Below are positions 9,289 through 17,951 of a stretch of 64,000 nucleotides of DNA, piece by piece. The notes beneath the pieces were generated by a model that saw nothing but the letters and a program-made list of their open reading frames with translations, ran no database searches and had not been told where the DNA came from. The stretch covers positions 40,106-104,105 of the forward strand of contig NZ_JAIQZM010000019.1 of the NCBI RefSeq assembly GCF_023333595.1, read 5' to 3'. The position numbers were made by a program, and so were the translations under genes. Within the stretch, counting starts at the first letter, position 1, and each line of letters begins with the position of its first letter. Source of the stretch: Argonema galeatum A003/A1. GTDB taxonomy: Bacteria > Cyanobacteriota > Cyanobacteriia > Cyanobacteriales > Aerosakkonemataceae.

Positions 9289-9467
9289 GTACCGATTTTA
9301 TTTTTTTAGTTATAGCTAGGGGCGAGCGTTGAGGGAAGAGGGAAAATGGTTACGGAGTAAGGGATGGAAGGACTAGAGGTAAGAGTTGGAGTTGTCCTAA
9401 CCGACTTTCATCGGTGGCTATATATAGCGTTTTCAAATGAGTCGTGAACACATATTTAATAGTGAAT

Positions 9468-9536
9468 GTTGGGTTACGACGCGGTCAAAGACTTATCTGT
9501 GAGCATTATTAAGTTAATTACCGCGTCTAACCCAAC
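9468..9536. repeat. Inverted-repeat element of the GTTGGGTT family
   Basis: GTTGGGTTACGACGCGGT at 9468-9485 is nearly complementary to ACCGCGTCTAACCCAAC at 9520-9536. The arms belong to the common cyanobacterial GTTGGGTTTC/CCCAACCTAC repeat class, a member of which also sits inside the gene at 58282. Confidence 0.65.
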
Positions 9537-9736
9537 CTACCATTGTTTACATCTCAAATGGAAACACTATATATAGTATTGACATCACTTGAGAATGGCT
9601 ACGCTCAACCAGAATTTTCTGAGAAGGTGCGTTACGCTGACGCTAACGCATCCTACAAAAGAATAAGGGTTTTAAATTTTATCCGAATTGGAAAAAATCT
9701 CTTGACAGGGATAAGTGGCACTGTCCACTTTACAGG

Positions 9737-9781
9737 GAACGCTAACCCGCACAGGTTTTGAGCTTGTGCGGGTTAGCGTTC
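9737..9781. repeat. Perfect 17 bp inverted repeat
   Basis: GAACGCTAACCCGCACA at 9737-9753 pairs perfectly with 9765-9781 around an 11-base loop. No T-run follows and no gene is directly upstream on the plus strand, so a repeat element is more likely than a terminator. Confidence 0.7.
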
Positions 9782-9851
9782 TCCGGGCGTAAAGATAAGC
9801 AATACTTATTACTTACACAAGGAATCTTTATGGTAATTTATCGCTTCTGCC

Positions 9852-9900
9852 TTGACACTTTGTTACAAATTGTTTACATTAGTTTACATAAGGTTACAAA
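9852..9900 (+). promoter_or_regulatory. psb34 promoter with tandem HLR1 (RpaB) sites
   Basis: A -35 element TTGACA at 9852-9857 is followed after 17 bases by TACATT at 9875-9880. Overlapping the -10 are two perfect overlapping HLR1 motifs, TTTACATTAGTTTACATA (9873-9890) and TTTACATAAGGTTACAAA (9883-9900), with another TTACAAA half-site at 9863-9869. HLR1 is the binding site of the response regulator RpaB; a site over the -10 predicts repression in low light and release in high light. Confidence 0.75.
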
Positions 9901-9912
9901 AAGGAAACAGAC

Positions 9913-10083
9913 ATGAGCTACATCACAGAAGAAAGAGGCATCCTGAACAACTTTGCTAAGGAACCAAAGATTTATTTTGCAGAATACCCAACCCAACAGC
10001 AGCAGCGCAGCTACTTGTTTCAGGGTGTAGCAGCTCTAGCATTGCTGAGTGCTGTAATTTTGACTGCGTTTGCTGTCGGGTAG
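9913..10083 (+). CDS. psb34: Photosystem II assembly protein Psb34 (ssl1498 family)
   Basis: This 56-residue one-helix protein begins MSYITEERGILNNFAKEPK and ends with a membrane helix (GVAALALLSAVILTAFAVG). The N-terminal pattern of TEE-x-G-x-LNNFA-x-EPK-x-Y is the hallmark of the ssl1498/Psb34 light-harvesting-like family, which binds photosystem II assembly intermediates in the thylakoid membrane. The start ATG follows AAAGGAAACAG. A high-light-type promoter stands directly upstream and a small membrane protein gene follows 51 bases downstream, ended by a strong terminator. It interrupts the urt gene set. Confidence 0.92.
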   Translation: MSYITEERGILNNFAKEPKIYFAEYPTQQQQRSYLFQGVAALALLSAVILTAFAVG

Positions 10084-10134
10084 GTGATTTGTATAATTAA
10101 TCGCTTTTTCGTAAAGAAATCCAGGAGATATTAG

Positions 10135-10371
10135 ATGAAAACTGACTTTGACATTGCGCGGAGCTATGTTTCTGCCGCTACTATCTTTAATAGCGAGTTC
10201 AATAACTTTGCAAGCATCTCTGCTAACCAAGCTTGGGCGCTGTTTTTTACCGCCGGTCGCGATGATGCAGCGCTGGGCGATAACCCGGAAGTAGGGGCAT
10301 TCTTCAACAACGTTTTGATAGCTGTTGTCGTATCAGTTATCGCGGGCTCCTTTTTCTTCCGCTCATTTTAG
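10135..10371 (+). CDS. Small membrane protein downstream of psb34, unknown function
   Basis: The 78-residue product has a polar N-terminal half rich in Asn, Phe and Ala (TIFNSEFNNFASISANQAW) and a C-terminal hydrophobic helix (NNVLIAVVVSVIAGSFFF). The ATG is preceded by CCAGGAGATATT, a good ribosome site. It is probably cotranscribed with psb34 (51-base gap) and the pair ends at the terminator 10397-10433. I do not recognise the family; a thylakoid or photosystem-related role is only suggested by the shared high-light promoter. Confidence 0.7.
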   Translation: MKTDFDIARSYVSAATIFNSEFNNFASISANQAWALFFTAGRDDAALGDNPEVGAFFNNVLIAVVVSVIAGSFFFRSF

Positions 10372-10396
10372 AGTGACAGTCATGGGGGTATTCATA

Positions 10397-10433
10397 AAAC
10401 CCCAGCCTAGAGGCTGGGGTTTATCTTTTTTTT
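10397..10433 (+). terminator. Rho-independent terminator after the psb34 unit
   Basis: AAACCCCAGCC (10397-10407) and GGCTGGGGTTT (10412-10422) form an 11 bp stem with a 4-base loop, followed by ATCTTTTTTTT. This is a textbook intrinsic terminator and separates psb34 from urtE. Confidence 0.93.
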
Positions 10434-10523
10434 GGCTAGGAACCCATAATTTTGAACCAGATAGATATATAATTCTCAATATTGTTAACATCAAAATTCT
10501 TTAATCTAAAATCCAAAATTGAT

Positions 10524-11222
10524 ATGCTGCAAGTTTCTGGTGTAAATGTCTACTATGGCGAAAGTCACATTCTGCGGGATGTTGATTTGAGTGTGCCTGC
10601 TGGGGAGATGGTTTGCCTGATCGGACGTAATGGGGTGGGCAAAACTACTCTGCTGAAAACGATTATGGGTTTGCTCAAACCGCGCCGGGGTAATATTATT
10701 TTTGGGGGTGAGTCGATCGCAGACAAATCCCCCGATAAGCGAGCAAAGCTGGGAATTGGCTATGTCCCCCAAGGACGCGAGATTATTCCGCGTTTGACGG
10801 TGAAGGAAAATCTGCTGCTGGGTTTGGAGGCTAGGCGGGAACGCGCCAACAGCCAGGAAATTCCAGAGGAAATCTATGCCCTATTTCCAGTTTTGAAATC
10901 GATGCTTTCTCGGATGGGTGGGGATTTGAGCGGGGGACAGCAGCAGCAATTGGCGATCGCACGCGCTTTGATGGGACGCCCCCGGTTACTCGTACTCGAC
11001 GAACCCACTGAAGGCATTCAACCTTCGATCATTTTGGAAATTGAAGCAGCAGTGCGGGGAATCGTTCAATCCACGGGCATTTCTGTGCTGTTAGTTGAGC
11101 AACACTTACACTTTGTGCGGCAAGCCGATCGCTACTATGCTATGCAAAAGGGCGGCATTGTCGCTTCTGGCGCGACTAGCGAACTCAGTCACGATGTGAT
11201 TCAAAGGTTTCTGGCTGTGTAG
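10524..11222 (+). CDS. urtE: Urea ABC transporter ATP-binding protein UrtE
   Basis: This is the LivF-type ATPase partner of UrtD. The ATG at 10524 (MLQVSGVNVYYGESHIL) is the family start; an upstream in-frame TTG at 10482 runs through a repeat-like AATCTAAAATCC spacer and is rejected. Walker A GRNGVGKT, GIGYVPQGREIIPRLTVKEN, signature LSGGQQQQLAIARAL and Walker B LLVLDEPTEGIQPSI are present, with the switch His in LLVEQHLHF. It is cut off from urtABCD by the psb34 unit and a terminator, so it must have its own promoter or one within the spacer. Confidence 0.95.
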   Translation: MLQVSGVNVYYGESHILRDVDLSVPAGEMVCLIGRNGVGKTTLLKTIMGLLKPRRGNIIFGGESIADKSPDKRAKLGIGYVPQGREIIPRLTVKENLLLGLEARRERANSQEIPEEIYALFPVLKSMLSRMGGDLSGGQQQQLAIARALMGRPRLLVLDEPTEGIQPSIILEIEAAVRGIVQSTGISVLLVEQHLHFVRQADRYYAMQKGGIVASGATSELSHDVIQRFLAV

Positions 11223-11362
11223 CCCTCGATCGGCAAAATTTATCTACATAGTAATATGTATAATAAAATACAAAATTACAACAATTTAATAAATAGTTTA
11301 AAAACCGAGTGTCCGAAGGTTAGGCTAGCTGATATGGCAATGCGATCGCAACTATCCGTTTT

Positions 11363-11464
11363 AGGACTTACGCATTCGATCGCCGCATTTACTACATCTG
11401 TAGGGGCAATTCATGAATTGCCACTACATCTAGGGTAAAAGCGCCAACAATCATGGTAAGTCCT
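11363..11464. repeat. MITE-like inverted repeat with AGGACTTAC ends
   Basis: AGGACTTAC at 11363-11371 is complementary to GTAAGTCCT at 11456-11464. Inside is a 30-base near-perfect palindrome (11399-11428, TGTAGGGGCAATTCA and complement, one mismatch). A related element with similar ends lies at 35059-35176. The 60-codon frame 11256-11438 across it is not considered a gene. The rest of the 11223-11533 spacer shows nothing else. Confidence 0.65.
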
Positions 11465-11533
11465 GGGTTTGTCATGTGAGTTAAAAGCCAGGTTAACTTG
11501 GCCGATCTTTGCTAAGGCGAGGAGTTTTGTTCT

Positions 11534-13330
11534 GTGCAGCTTAAAGAGGCTAACACTTTCCTTTCTAGGGAAGAAAGTAGGGCGGTTAACTATAAAGTAG
11601 AGCGAGAGCGCGAAATTAATACCCTAAAACATCCCCCTAAAGGGATCTTGCGACTGATAAGTCGCTGGCGAATCAACCAGAAAATTAGCTATGGTTATGC
11701 CTTGGCAATTGGGATTGCTATTCTCGGAACAGTTGCGGGGTTAGTAACTGGAGAATACTACGAGAAACAGGCAAAGGAGCATCTAACTTATGCCAACGAA
11801 CAACACAATCTCCTCAATCAATTAAGAAATACCTCTCTAGAGGCGCGATTGCATCAACAACGGCTGGTTCCCGTACTGGGAAATTCTGTTTGGTTGCGAT
11901 ATGAAGTCTTGGAATTCGATCGGAATATTGCCAATTCTAAGACTCTGTTAACTAGAATTAAATACTTTGCTGACAGCAATCCTAACGGTTTAGCAGCAAA
12001 CAGAAACGAGTTAATAGCCTTGTTGAACGATTACGAAAACACAACCCAATCTTATTCTCAGCTAGTCAAATACATTTTAAAGGAAATCAATGTTTCGGAT
12101 TTAAAGCCAGAAGAGATTGAGGGGGCGCAGCAGGTGCTGTTGAGGACTATCAGCGGCGAGGTGTCGATCAAGTTCGATCGCCTTGCCGATCGGTTAAGCA
12201 GGCTCATCGATACTGCACGATCTCAAGAAAACCAAGGAGCGGGAATTCTGAAGCGGGCTTCGGCGCTGCGATTCTGGATTACAATGGCGAGTATGTGTCT
12301 GTCAGGGGCTCTAGCGGCTGTTTTGGCATTTTATACCAGTCGTGCGATCGCTCGTCCTCTCCAAGCTGTTACTAAAGTAGCCCAGCAAGTCGCTCAGGAA
12401 TCTAATTTTAACCTCCAAGCACCAGTTACCAGTGAAGATGAAATTGGAATTCTAGCAACTTCTCTCAATCAATTGATTAAACAGATTGCCACTTACACTG
12501 ACGAACTAAATCAAGCACAAGCGCAACTGATTCAGACCGAAAAAATGTCCTCTCTTGGTCAAATGGTAGCAGGTGTCGCCCATGAAATTAACAACCCAAT
12601 TAACTTTATTTACGGCAACATCGAACACGCCAACGACTACACAGAAGAATTGTTGAAATTAGTACAGCTATATCGGCAGCAGTACCCCAATTCTACCTCC
12701 ACAATTCAAAACCAGATTGATACAATAGACCTCGACTTTATGACAGAAGATTTGCCCAAACTTTTATCTTCAATGAAAATGGGGGCCGATCGCATCCGTG
12801 AGATTGTTTTGTCTTTGCGAAACTTTTCCCGGCTGGATGAAGCAGAAATGAAATCTGTTAATATCCACGCCGGAATTGACAGCACTCTGGTAATTCTTAA
12901 TCATCGGCTTAAGAATGATATTGAAGTAATTAAGCATTACGGTAATTTGCCTTTGGTTGAGTGTTACCCGGCTCAGCTAAACCAAGTGTTTATGAATATT
13001 CTTTCTAACGCCGTTGATGCACTGCTATCTACGGAAAGGCCAACCAACAAGCAGATTGCGATTAGGACAGAAAAGGTTAACGCTAACCTAATTTTAGTAA
13101 AGATTTGGGATAATGGTTCCGGTATTTCACGAGAGATAAAAAACAAGCTATTCGATCCATTTTTCACGACTAAGCCAGTAGGCCAAGGCACCGGACTGGG
13201 ACTTTACATCTGCTATCAGATTGTGGAAAAGCATAAGGGCAGAATTGAAATCAAATCGGAGCCAGGACAAGGAACTGAGTTTGCGATCTCTTTGCCAATC
13301 AAAGCAGATTACTCTAAAATGTATTCCTAG
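11534..13330 (+). CDS. Sensor histidine kinase with HAMP domain
   Basis: The 598-residue protein starts at GTG 11534. One membrane helix (about 52-73, YGYALAIGIAILGTVAGLV) is followed by a periplasmic helical domain to about residue 245, a second helix (about 248-272), a HAMP domain (RPLQAVTKVAQQVAQE) and a short coiled coil. The kinase core has the H-box GVAHEINNPINFIYGN (His near residue 355), N-box NQVFMNILSNAVDAL, G1 IWDNGSGI and G2 GQGTGLGL. The core is very like those of the kinases at 13348 and 46324. No response regulator is adjacent, so the partner is unknown. Confidence 0.92.
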   Translation: MQLKEANTFLSREESRAVNYKVEREREINTLKHPPKGILRLISRWRINQKISYGYALAIGIAILGTVAGLVTGEYYEKQAKEHLTYANEQHNLLNQLRNTSLEARLHQQRLVPVLGNSVWLRYEVLEFDRNIANSKTLLTRIKYFADSNPNGLAANRNELIALLNDYENTTQSYSQLVKYILKEINVSDLKPEEIEGAQQVLLRTISGEVSIKFDRLADRLSRLIDTARSQENQGAGILKRASALRFWITMASMCLSGALAAVLAFYTSRAIARPLQAVTKVAQQVAQESNFNLQAPVTSEDEIGILATSLNQLIKQIATYTDELNQAQAQLIQTEKMSSLGQMVAGVAHEINNPINFIYGNIEHANDYTEELLKLVQLYRQQYPNSTSTIQNQIDTIDLDFMTEDLPKLLSSMKMGADRIREIVLSLRNFSRLDEAEMKSVNIHAGIDSTLVILNHRLKNDIEVIKHYGNLPLVECYPAQLNQVFMNILSNAVDALLSTERPTNKQIAIRTEKVNANLILVKIWDNGSGISREIKNKLFDPFFTTKPVGQGTGLGLYICYQIVEKHKGRIEIKSEPGQGTEFAISLPIKADYSKMYS

Positions 13331-13347
13331 CGCTCGCCAAATTTATA

Positions 13348-15465
13348 GTGGAATGTAAGAAGGTTGAATCAAAAATCTCAGGGATTTTACAAAAGATCCA
13401 ACCCAAAATTCTAATTTTTACCTTTGGGGCATCTTTGCTGCCGGTTATGTTGGTGTTCAGCGCCGCTTGGCGATTTGTGTATCAACCCCTGACTGATTTG
13501 GAAAAAACTCGACTCGACGATCAAGTCCTAGCCTTCCGGGGATACACAGCTGCCACTGGGAAGGGATTGCAAGATTTAGCCAACGGCTATGCAATTTGGA
13601 CAGATCTATATAACCGCGTTCGGCAGCCCGATCGGCCCTGGATTAAGAGCGAGATTACCGATCAATTAATTTTTTCCACGGATGTTGATAACGTGCAGGT
13701 GTTAAGTCGCTTTGGGGAAATACTGGGAGAACGGGGAACGGCTTTGCGATCGACTGCGGTAAAAGAGAGGGTTGCCACTTTAAGCAACCAAAAAAAACCA
13801 CAACAGGAGTTGGTTACATTTAGCTCTAGCCAGTTATTAATCTTAGTGAGTGCGCCCATCTTCCAAACCGACGGTAAGGGCAACTCACCTGGAACTTTAA
13901 TAATCGGGCAAACACTGAATGACGCCTGGTTAAGGAAGTTTTTAAATTTCTCCCAACCCACTACCAAGCTCGAAATTATTTCCCTCACCGGGCAGTTAAT
14001 GCTTTCTAGCACTGACAAAACTAGCAGTGACATTTGGGAGAAAAGTAATTTAACGGCTATCGTGTTACCTGCAATTAAACAAAATCAATCAGTATACCGC
14101 ATCGAACCGGAATCTGGACATAATACGATCTATGCTCCTATTATTTCTAGACGAAAGCCTGTCGCGATCGCTAAAATTCAGATTGCGTCCAAATATTTTC
14201 AGCAAGCATCCTTATTCCTCAATCGCGTGATTTGGATTGGTTTGGGGCTTGCAACCATACTCTCGGTCGCGATCGCTCGCCTACTAGCAAAACAAATTGC
14301 CGAGCCGATTAACCAATTAGCAAAGCGTAGCAATACTCTAGCTGCTGGAGATTTAGATGCTCCCATTCCCGGTATTAATTCTGGTGGTGAAGTGGGGCAA
14401 TTAGCTAATGCTTACCAAGAGATGGCACAAGCTTTAAAAGCGCTCATTGGCAATTTAGAACAGAGGGTAGCCGAACGTACTCAAGAGTTAGAATTAGCTC
14501 GGATAATGCTAGAAGAACGAGTCAAAGATCGCACAGAAGAACTTTGGCAAAAAAATCAGCAATTGCAGGAAGCTCACGACCAATTGCAACAGCTAAATTC
14601 AGAACTTTCTAGCAAAGCCGAACAACTTTCTCAAGCATTATTAGACCTCAAAAAGGCTCAAGCTCAATTGGTGCAAACTGAAAAAATGTCTAGTTTGGGT
14701 CAACTGGTTGCTGGTATTGCTCACGAGATCAACAATCCGATTAACTTTATCTACGCTAACCTCAGTCATGTCAGTCGCTACACGCAAGATTTGCTTGCTC
14801 TAATACATCTTTACCAGCAACGCTATTCAGATCCTGAAATTGAACAGCATATTGAAGAAATAGAAATTGATTTCTTGAAAACCGATCTGCTGAAAATTTT
14901 ATCTTCAATGGGGATAGGGGCCGATCGCATCAGTCAGATTGTCCTATCTTTACGAAACTTTTCGCGACTCGACGAATCAGATATGAAGCTTGTTAACATC
15001 CATGAAGGATTGGATAGCACCTTATTAATTTTGCAAAGTCGCTTGAGAGCAAACAAAGAATATCCAGATATTCAGGTGATTAAGCAATACAGCGATCTGC
15101 CGATGATAGAGTGCTATCCCAGACAGATAAATCAGGTGTTTATGAATATCATCAGCAATGCAATTGATGAACTGCAAAACCTGAAAGATCGAGAATTTAA
15201 ACAGATTTTTATTAAGACTGAAGTTGTAGGATCGAATCAAGTTTGTATTAGAATTAAGGATAACGCCCTTGGTATATTATCAGATATAAAATACCAAATA
15301 TTTGATCCATTTTTCACAACAAAGCCAGTAGGTAAAGGGACTGGCTTGGGACTTTCCATTTCCTATCAAATTATTCAAAAACACGGAGGTAGTATTGATG
15401 TAATTTCGGAACCGGGGCAGGGAGCGGAGTTTGCGATCGCGCTGCCTATTAAAGCTACCATGTAG
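13348..15465 (+). CDS. Sensor histidine kinase with CHASE4-like input and HAMP
   Basis: This 705-residue kinase follows the previous one by 17 bases and probably shares its transcript. It has an N-terminal helix (about 22-42), an extracytoplasmic CHASE4-like domain (DDQVLAFRGYTAATGKGLQD, YAIWTDLYNRV), a second helix near residue 295, HAMP, a long coiled coil with ERVAERTQELE-type heptads, then the kinase core: H-box GIAHEINNPINFIYAN, N-box NQVFMNIISNAIDEL and G2 GKGTGLGLSISYQI. The G1 motif reads IKDNALGI rather than DNGxGI, losing the first glycine. The start is GTG 13348; no good ribosome site is seen. Confidence 0.9.
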   Translation: MECKKVESKISGILQKIQPKILIFTFGASLLPVMLVFSAAWRFVYQPLTDLEKTRLDDQVLAFRGYTAATGKGLQDLANGYAIWTDLYNRVRQPDRPWIKSEITDQLIFSTDVDNVQVLSRFGEILGERGTALRSTAVKERVATLSNQKKPQQELVTFSSSQLLILVSAPIFQTDGKGNSPGTLIIGQTLNDAWLRKFLNFSQPTTKLEIISLTGQLMLSSTDKTSSDIWEKSNLTAIVLPAIKQNQSVYRIEPESGHNTIYAPIISRRKPVAIAKIQIASKYFQQASLFLNRVIWIGLGLATILSVAIARLLAKQIAEPINQLAKRSNTLAAGDLDAPIPGINSGGEVGQLANAYQEMAQALKALIGNLEQRVAERTQELELARIMLEERVKDRTEELWQKNQQLQEAHDQLQQLNSELSSKAEQLSQALLDLKKAQAQLVQTEKMSSLGQLVAGIAHEINNPINFIYANLSHVSRYTQDLLALIHLYQQRYSDPEIEQHIEEIEIDFLKTDLLKILSSMGIGADRISQIVLSLRNFSRLDESDMKLVNIHEGLDSTLLILQSRLRANKEYPDIQVIKQYSDLPMIECYPRQINQVFMNIISNAIDELQNLKDREFKQIFIKTEVVGSNQVCIRIKDNALGILSDIKYQIFDPFFTTKPVGKGTGLGLSISYQIIQKHGGSIDVISEPGQGAEFAIALPIKATM

Positions 15466-15500
15466 GGTGGTAAATGCTCACACTCTAGAATAATAAAATA

Positions 15501-16448
15501 ATGTTAGAATTTAAAATAACTATGAGTACTAATGCTCCTTGTTTCAAACAATATTGGGAAAGCAAATCCAGAATGTCAGTCAAGGAAAAATTCGGCAATG
15601 CTAACGTCTATGCAAATAATGCTAAATCAATACTCAACAAAGCAACGGGCTTTATCGATTATTATGATTTTACCCTAAACCCTTATCGAGGCTGTCAATA
15701 CGGATGCAGCTACTGTTATGCTGCCGCATTTAGCGCTAACCCTAAAATGCGAGAAGAATGGGGAAACTGGGTAATTATCAAAGAAAATGCAGTTGAAATA
15801 TTAGAAAAAGAGTTGCAAAAATGGCACAAGAAAAACCTAGATAAATATCCCAGTATTTACATGAGTAGCGTCACCGATCCCTATCAGCCCATCGAATCCA
15901 AACAAAAGCTAACTCGAAGCTTATTAGAGGTGATGGTGAAGTATCAACCTACCCTTGTGATTCAAACCCGCAGTCCTATGATTACAAGGGATATTGATAT
16001 TTTACAACAGTTTCGGCGTTTGCGGATTAATATGAGCATTCCTACAGGTAGCGAGTCAGTTAGAAAAGATTTTGAGCCGCGATCGCCTAGCATTCCAGCC
16101 AGACTCAACGCTATTGGAAAATTGGTCCACAATATTCCTTGCGATCAAAACCACGATGTGAGATTTTCTGTTACAGTGACACCGCTACTTCCCACCTTTC
16201 CAGATGACGAGGTGGCTTTTATCCAAAAACTAGAAATTGTCGATCGAGTAGTAATTCAGGAATTTCACGCTAGCCAAAATCGTTCCCATGTCGCAGGGAC
16301 ACGCGAAGAAGCTTTGGATATTAAGCAAAAATACGCTTGGTGGTATGATAAAGAGCGAGTAAACTACCTCAAGTTTAAGCAGAACTTAGTGTCTCTGCTG
16401 CCTAGCGTTGAAATTAAGGAAGGTAAGCAAGGATTTGGCTACGAATAA
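15501..16448 (+). CDS. Rv2578c-type radical SAM protein
   Basis: The 315-residue protein has the cluster-binding motif CQYGCSYC (C-x3-C-x2-C), in the context TLNPYRGCQYGCSYCYA. This is characteristic of the Rv2578c branch of the spore-photoproduct-lyase-like radical SAM proteins, whose substrate is unknown. SSVTDPYQPIE and LPTFPDDE are further family features. Starts at 15501, 15522 or 15573 are all possible; the longest is given. Its end overlaps the start of the next gene by 14 bases, suggesting coupled expression. Confidence 0.88.
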   Translation: MLEFKITMSTNAPCFKQYWESKSRMSVKEKFGNANVYANNAKSILNKATGFIDYYDFTLNPYRGCQYGCSYCYAAAFSANPKMREEWGNWVIIKENAVEILEKELQKWHKKNLDKYPSIYMSSVTDPYQPIESKQKLTRSLLEVMVKYQPTLVIQTRSPMITRDIDILQQFRRLRINMSIPTGSESVRKDFEPRSPSIPARLNAIGKLVHNIPCDQNHDVRFSVTVTPLLPTFPDDEVAFIQKLEIVDRVVIQEFHASQNRSHVAGTREEALDIKQKYAWWYDKERVNYLKFKQNLVSLLPSVEIKEGKQGFGYE

Positions 16449-17760
16449 TCCTATAGAAAATTGGTGGCGTTCTTATCAGTTTCGCGCCGCCCTCAAAAAA
16501 GGTAACACGATCCTTGCAGATCAACTGTTACGGCAAATACAAAGTGCTGGTGCAAGACTATCATGGCCCGAAAAGTTATATAAAGAAAAACTACAGTTTG
16601 AACAAACCACGCGGGACTATCGCCAACAAATCTCCGCACAATATCGACAACTCAGTCAATTCCGCCAGCAGCTTGAAGAATTAGAGCCAAATCAACAAGT
16701 TGGCAAACCTGCTAATCTATTAGCACCTGAACCAGAGTTTATCGAATTTATATCACAAAACTTTAAATTGGTTGAGCATGATGAAAATATGCTCCAATGC
16801 ACGGGAATTGACCGATGTGTTTTTGATGACTTTGAGGAGAACCTAGCTGACTTTATCAAAGAAGAGTTTAGTTCACTTAGTCGTAAAAGTAATTTCAAAT
16901 CTTTACTAGATGATGCAATTGAAGATATTACCATGCTAAAAAGTGGGCAAGACCCGCAATACAGGTTTGAGCTAAGTCCCCACGTCTACTTGATGAGATA
17001 CTTTTTAGATAACGTTTATTGTGCTTATCTAGCTTGGTTTCTCATCTACAAGTCTGGGTTACTACCAACTAATATCAACATTCTTGATATTGCTGCTGGC
17101 CCAGGTACAGTTGCTTACGGACTTGCTTTATTGCTACAGAGCAGTAGTAGCTTGTTTGCCATACCTCCAATGCACGTTTCATACTACTCTCTGGAACAAC
17201 AAAAAGCCTTCCAGTACCGAGGACTTCAGTTTTGGCGAAAATACATAGAGCCTCAAGAAACAGCCACAAACGCTTATTTTCGTTTCGATACTTCCAGCAT
17301 TTTCGATTATGATAAGGATTCGAGAAGAATACCACCTGATTTCTTTGATTTTGTGGTAATTTCTCACTGTTTCTTTTCCGATCCAGAAAGGCGGAATAAA
17401 TCTCAAGCTGTTTATAACGAAATATTTACCAATTGCCTGAAAGAGAACGGTCATGTACTGTTGATAGTGCAGGAGAAGAAGTTATTTATGCCATATGGAG
17501 TTAGGCAAAGTGAAAGTCGGAGTCAGGAAGAAAGTGTTGTTAAAAGATTTGTTGAAGATCTGGGATTGAATTTAGTTTGGTACAAATACCTCACATCAAG
17601 GGATAGAAGAGAACCTGTTTCACCTGCTGATTTCGGAAAGTTTGCACGCGAAAATTTAGCTGGTCAAAGATATATGAGTCCACTTTTACGTCAGTACGTC
17701 AAATTAAAGTATGACGCTAACTACACACTGGATGATTATGTAATTTTGGCGAAAAGATAA
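16435..17760 (+). CDS. SAM-dependent methyltransferase-like protein
   Basis: About 442 residues. The start is unclear: TTG 16435 has AAGGAAGG at 16417-16424 and is chosen; the frame is open from TTG 16408. The N-terminal ~200 residues are helical and unrecognised. Near residue 225 is a class I methyltransferase glycine motif (NILDIAAGPGTVAYGLALL), then FDFVVISHCFFSDPE and ENGHVLLIVQEKKLF, consistent with strands 4 and 5 of that fold; the arrangement recalls Rsm22-like proteins. The substrate is unknown. It overlaps the radical SAM gene, so the two may act together, for example in modifying an RNA or protein. Confidence 0.6.
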   Translation: MATNNPIENWWRSYQFRAALKKGNTILADQLLRQIQSAGARLSWPEKLYKEKLQFEQTTRDYRQQISAQYRQLSQFRQQLEELEPNQQVGKPANLLAPEPEFIEFISQNFKLVEHDENMLQCTGIDRCVFDDFEENLADFIKEEFSSLSRKSNFKSLLDDAIEDITMLKSGQDPQYRFELSPHVYLMRYFLDNVYCAYLAWFLIYKSGLLPTNINILDIAAGPGTVAYGLALLLQSSSSLFAIPPMHVSYYSLEQQKAFQYRGLQFWRKYIEPQETATNAYFRFDTSSIFDYDKDSRRIPPDFFDFVVISHCFFSDPERRNKSQAVYNEIFTNCLKENGHVLLIVQEKKLFMPYGVRQSESRSQEESVVKRFVEDLGLNLVWYKYLTSRDRREPVSPADFGKFARENLAGQRYMSPLLRQYVKLKYDANYTLDDYVILAKR

Positions 17761-17951
17761 TGAGAGTAAGATCCGCCTATCAATGACCGATCATCCAAGG
17801 TCGATCGTGATGATGGTGATGATGCTTGTGCGTTTGAGGCTTTTTACTTTCCGAACGATTTAGTTAATTTTGAAAATAATTGTTAAAATAATGAGATTCA
17901 CATTTACATAGAAGAATTGCAGCAAAGTGGAAATTTTGGAATAAAATACGA

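Larger units (their letters stand above)
9289..9851. other. Gene-free, repeat-containing region before psb34
   Basis: About 560 bases contain repeats but no convincing gene. GAGGGAAGAGGG runs occur near 9330. An inverted repeat of about 70 bases lies at 9468-9536 and a 17 bp hairpin at 9737-9781. The 72-codon frame at 9543-9761 runs through these repeats and has no family signature, so it is not called. Confidence 0.6.

Noticed and set aside
9543..9761. 72-codon plus-strand frame
   Set aside because: It runs through GACGCTAACGC and hairpin repeats, has no family pattern and no ribosome site.
11256..11438. 60-codon plus-strand frame
   Set aside because: It crosses the inverted-repeat element at 11363-11464; translation is repeat-derived.
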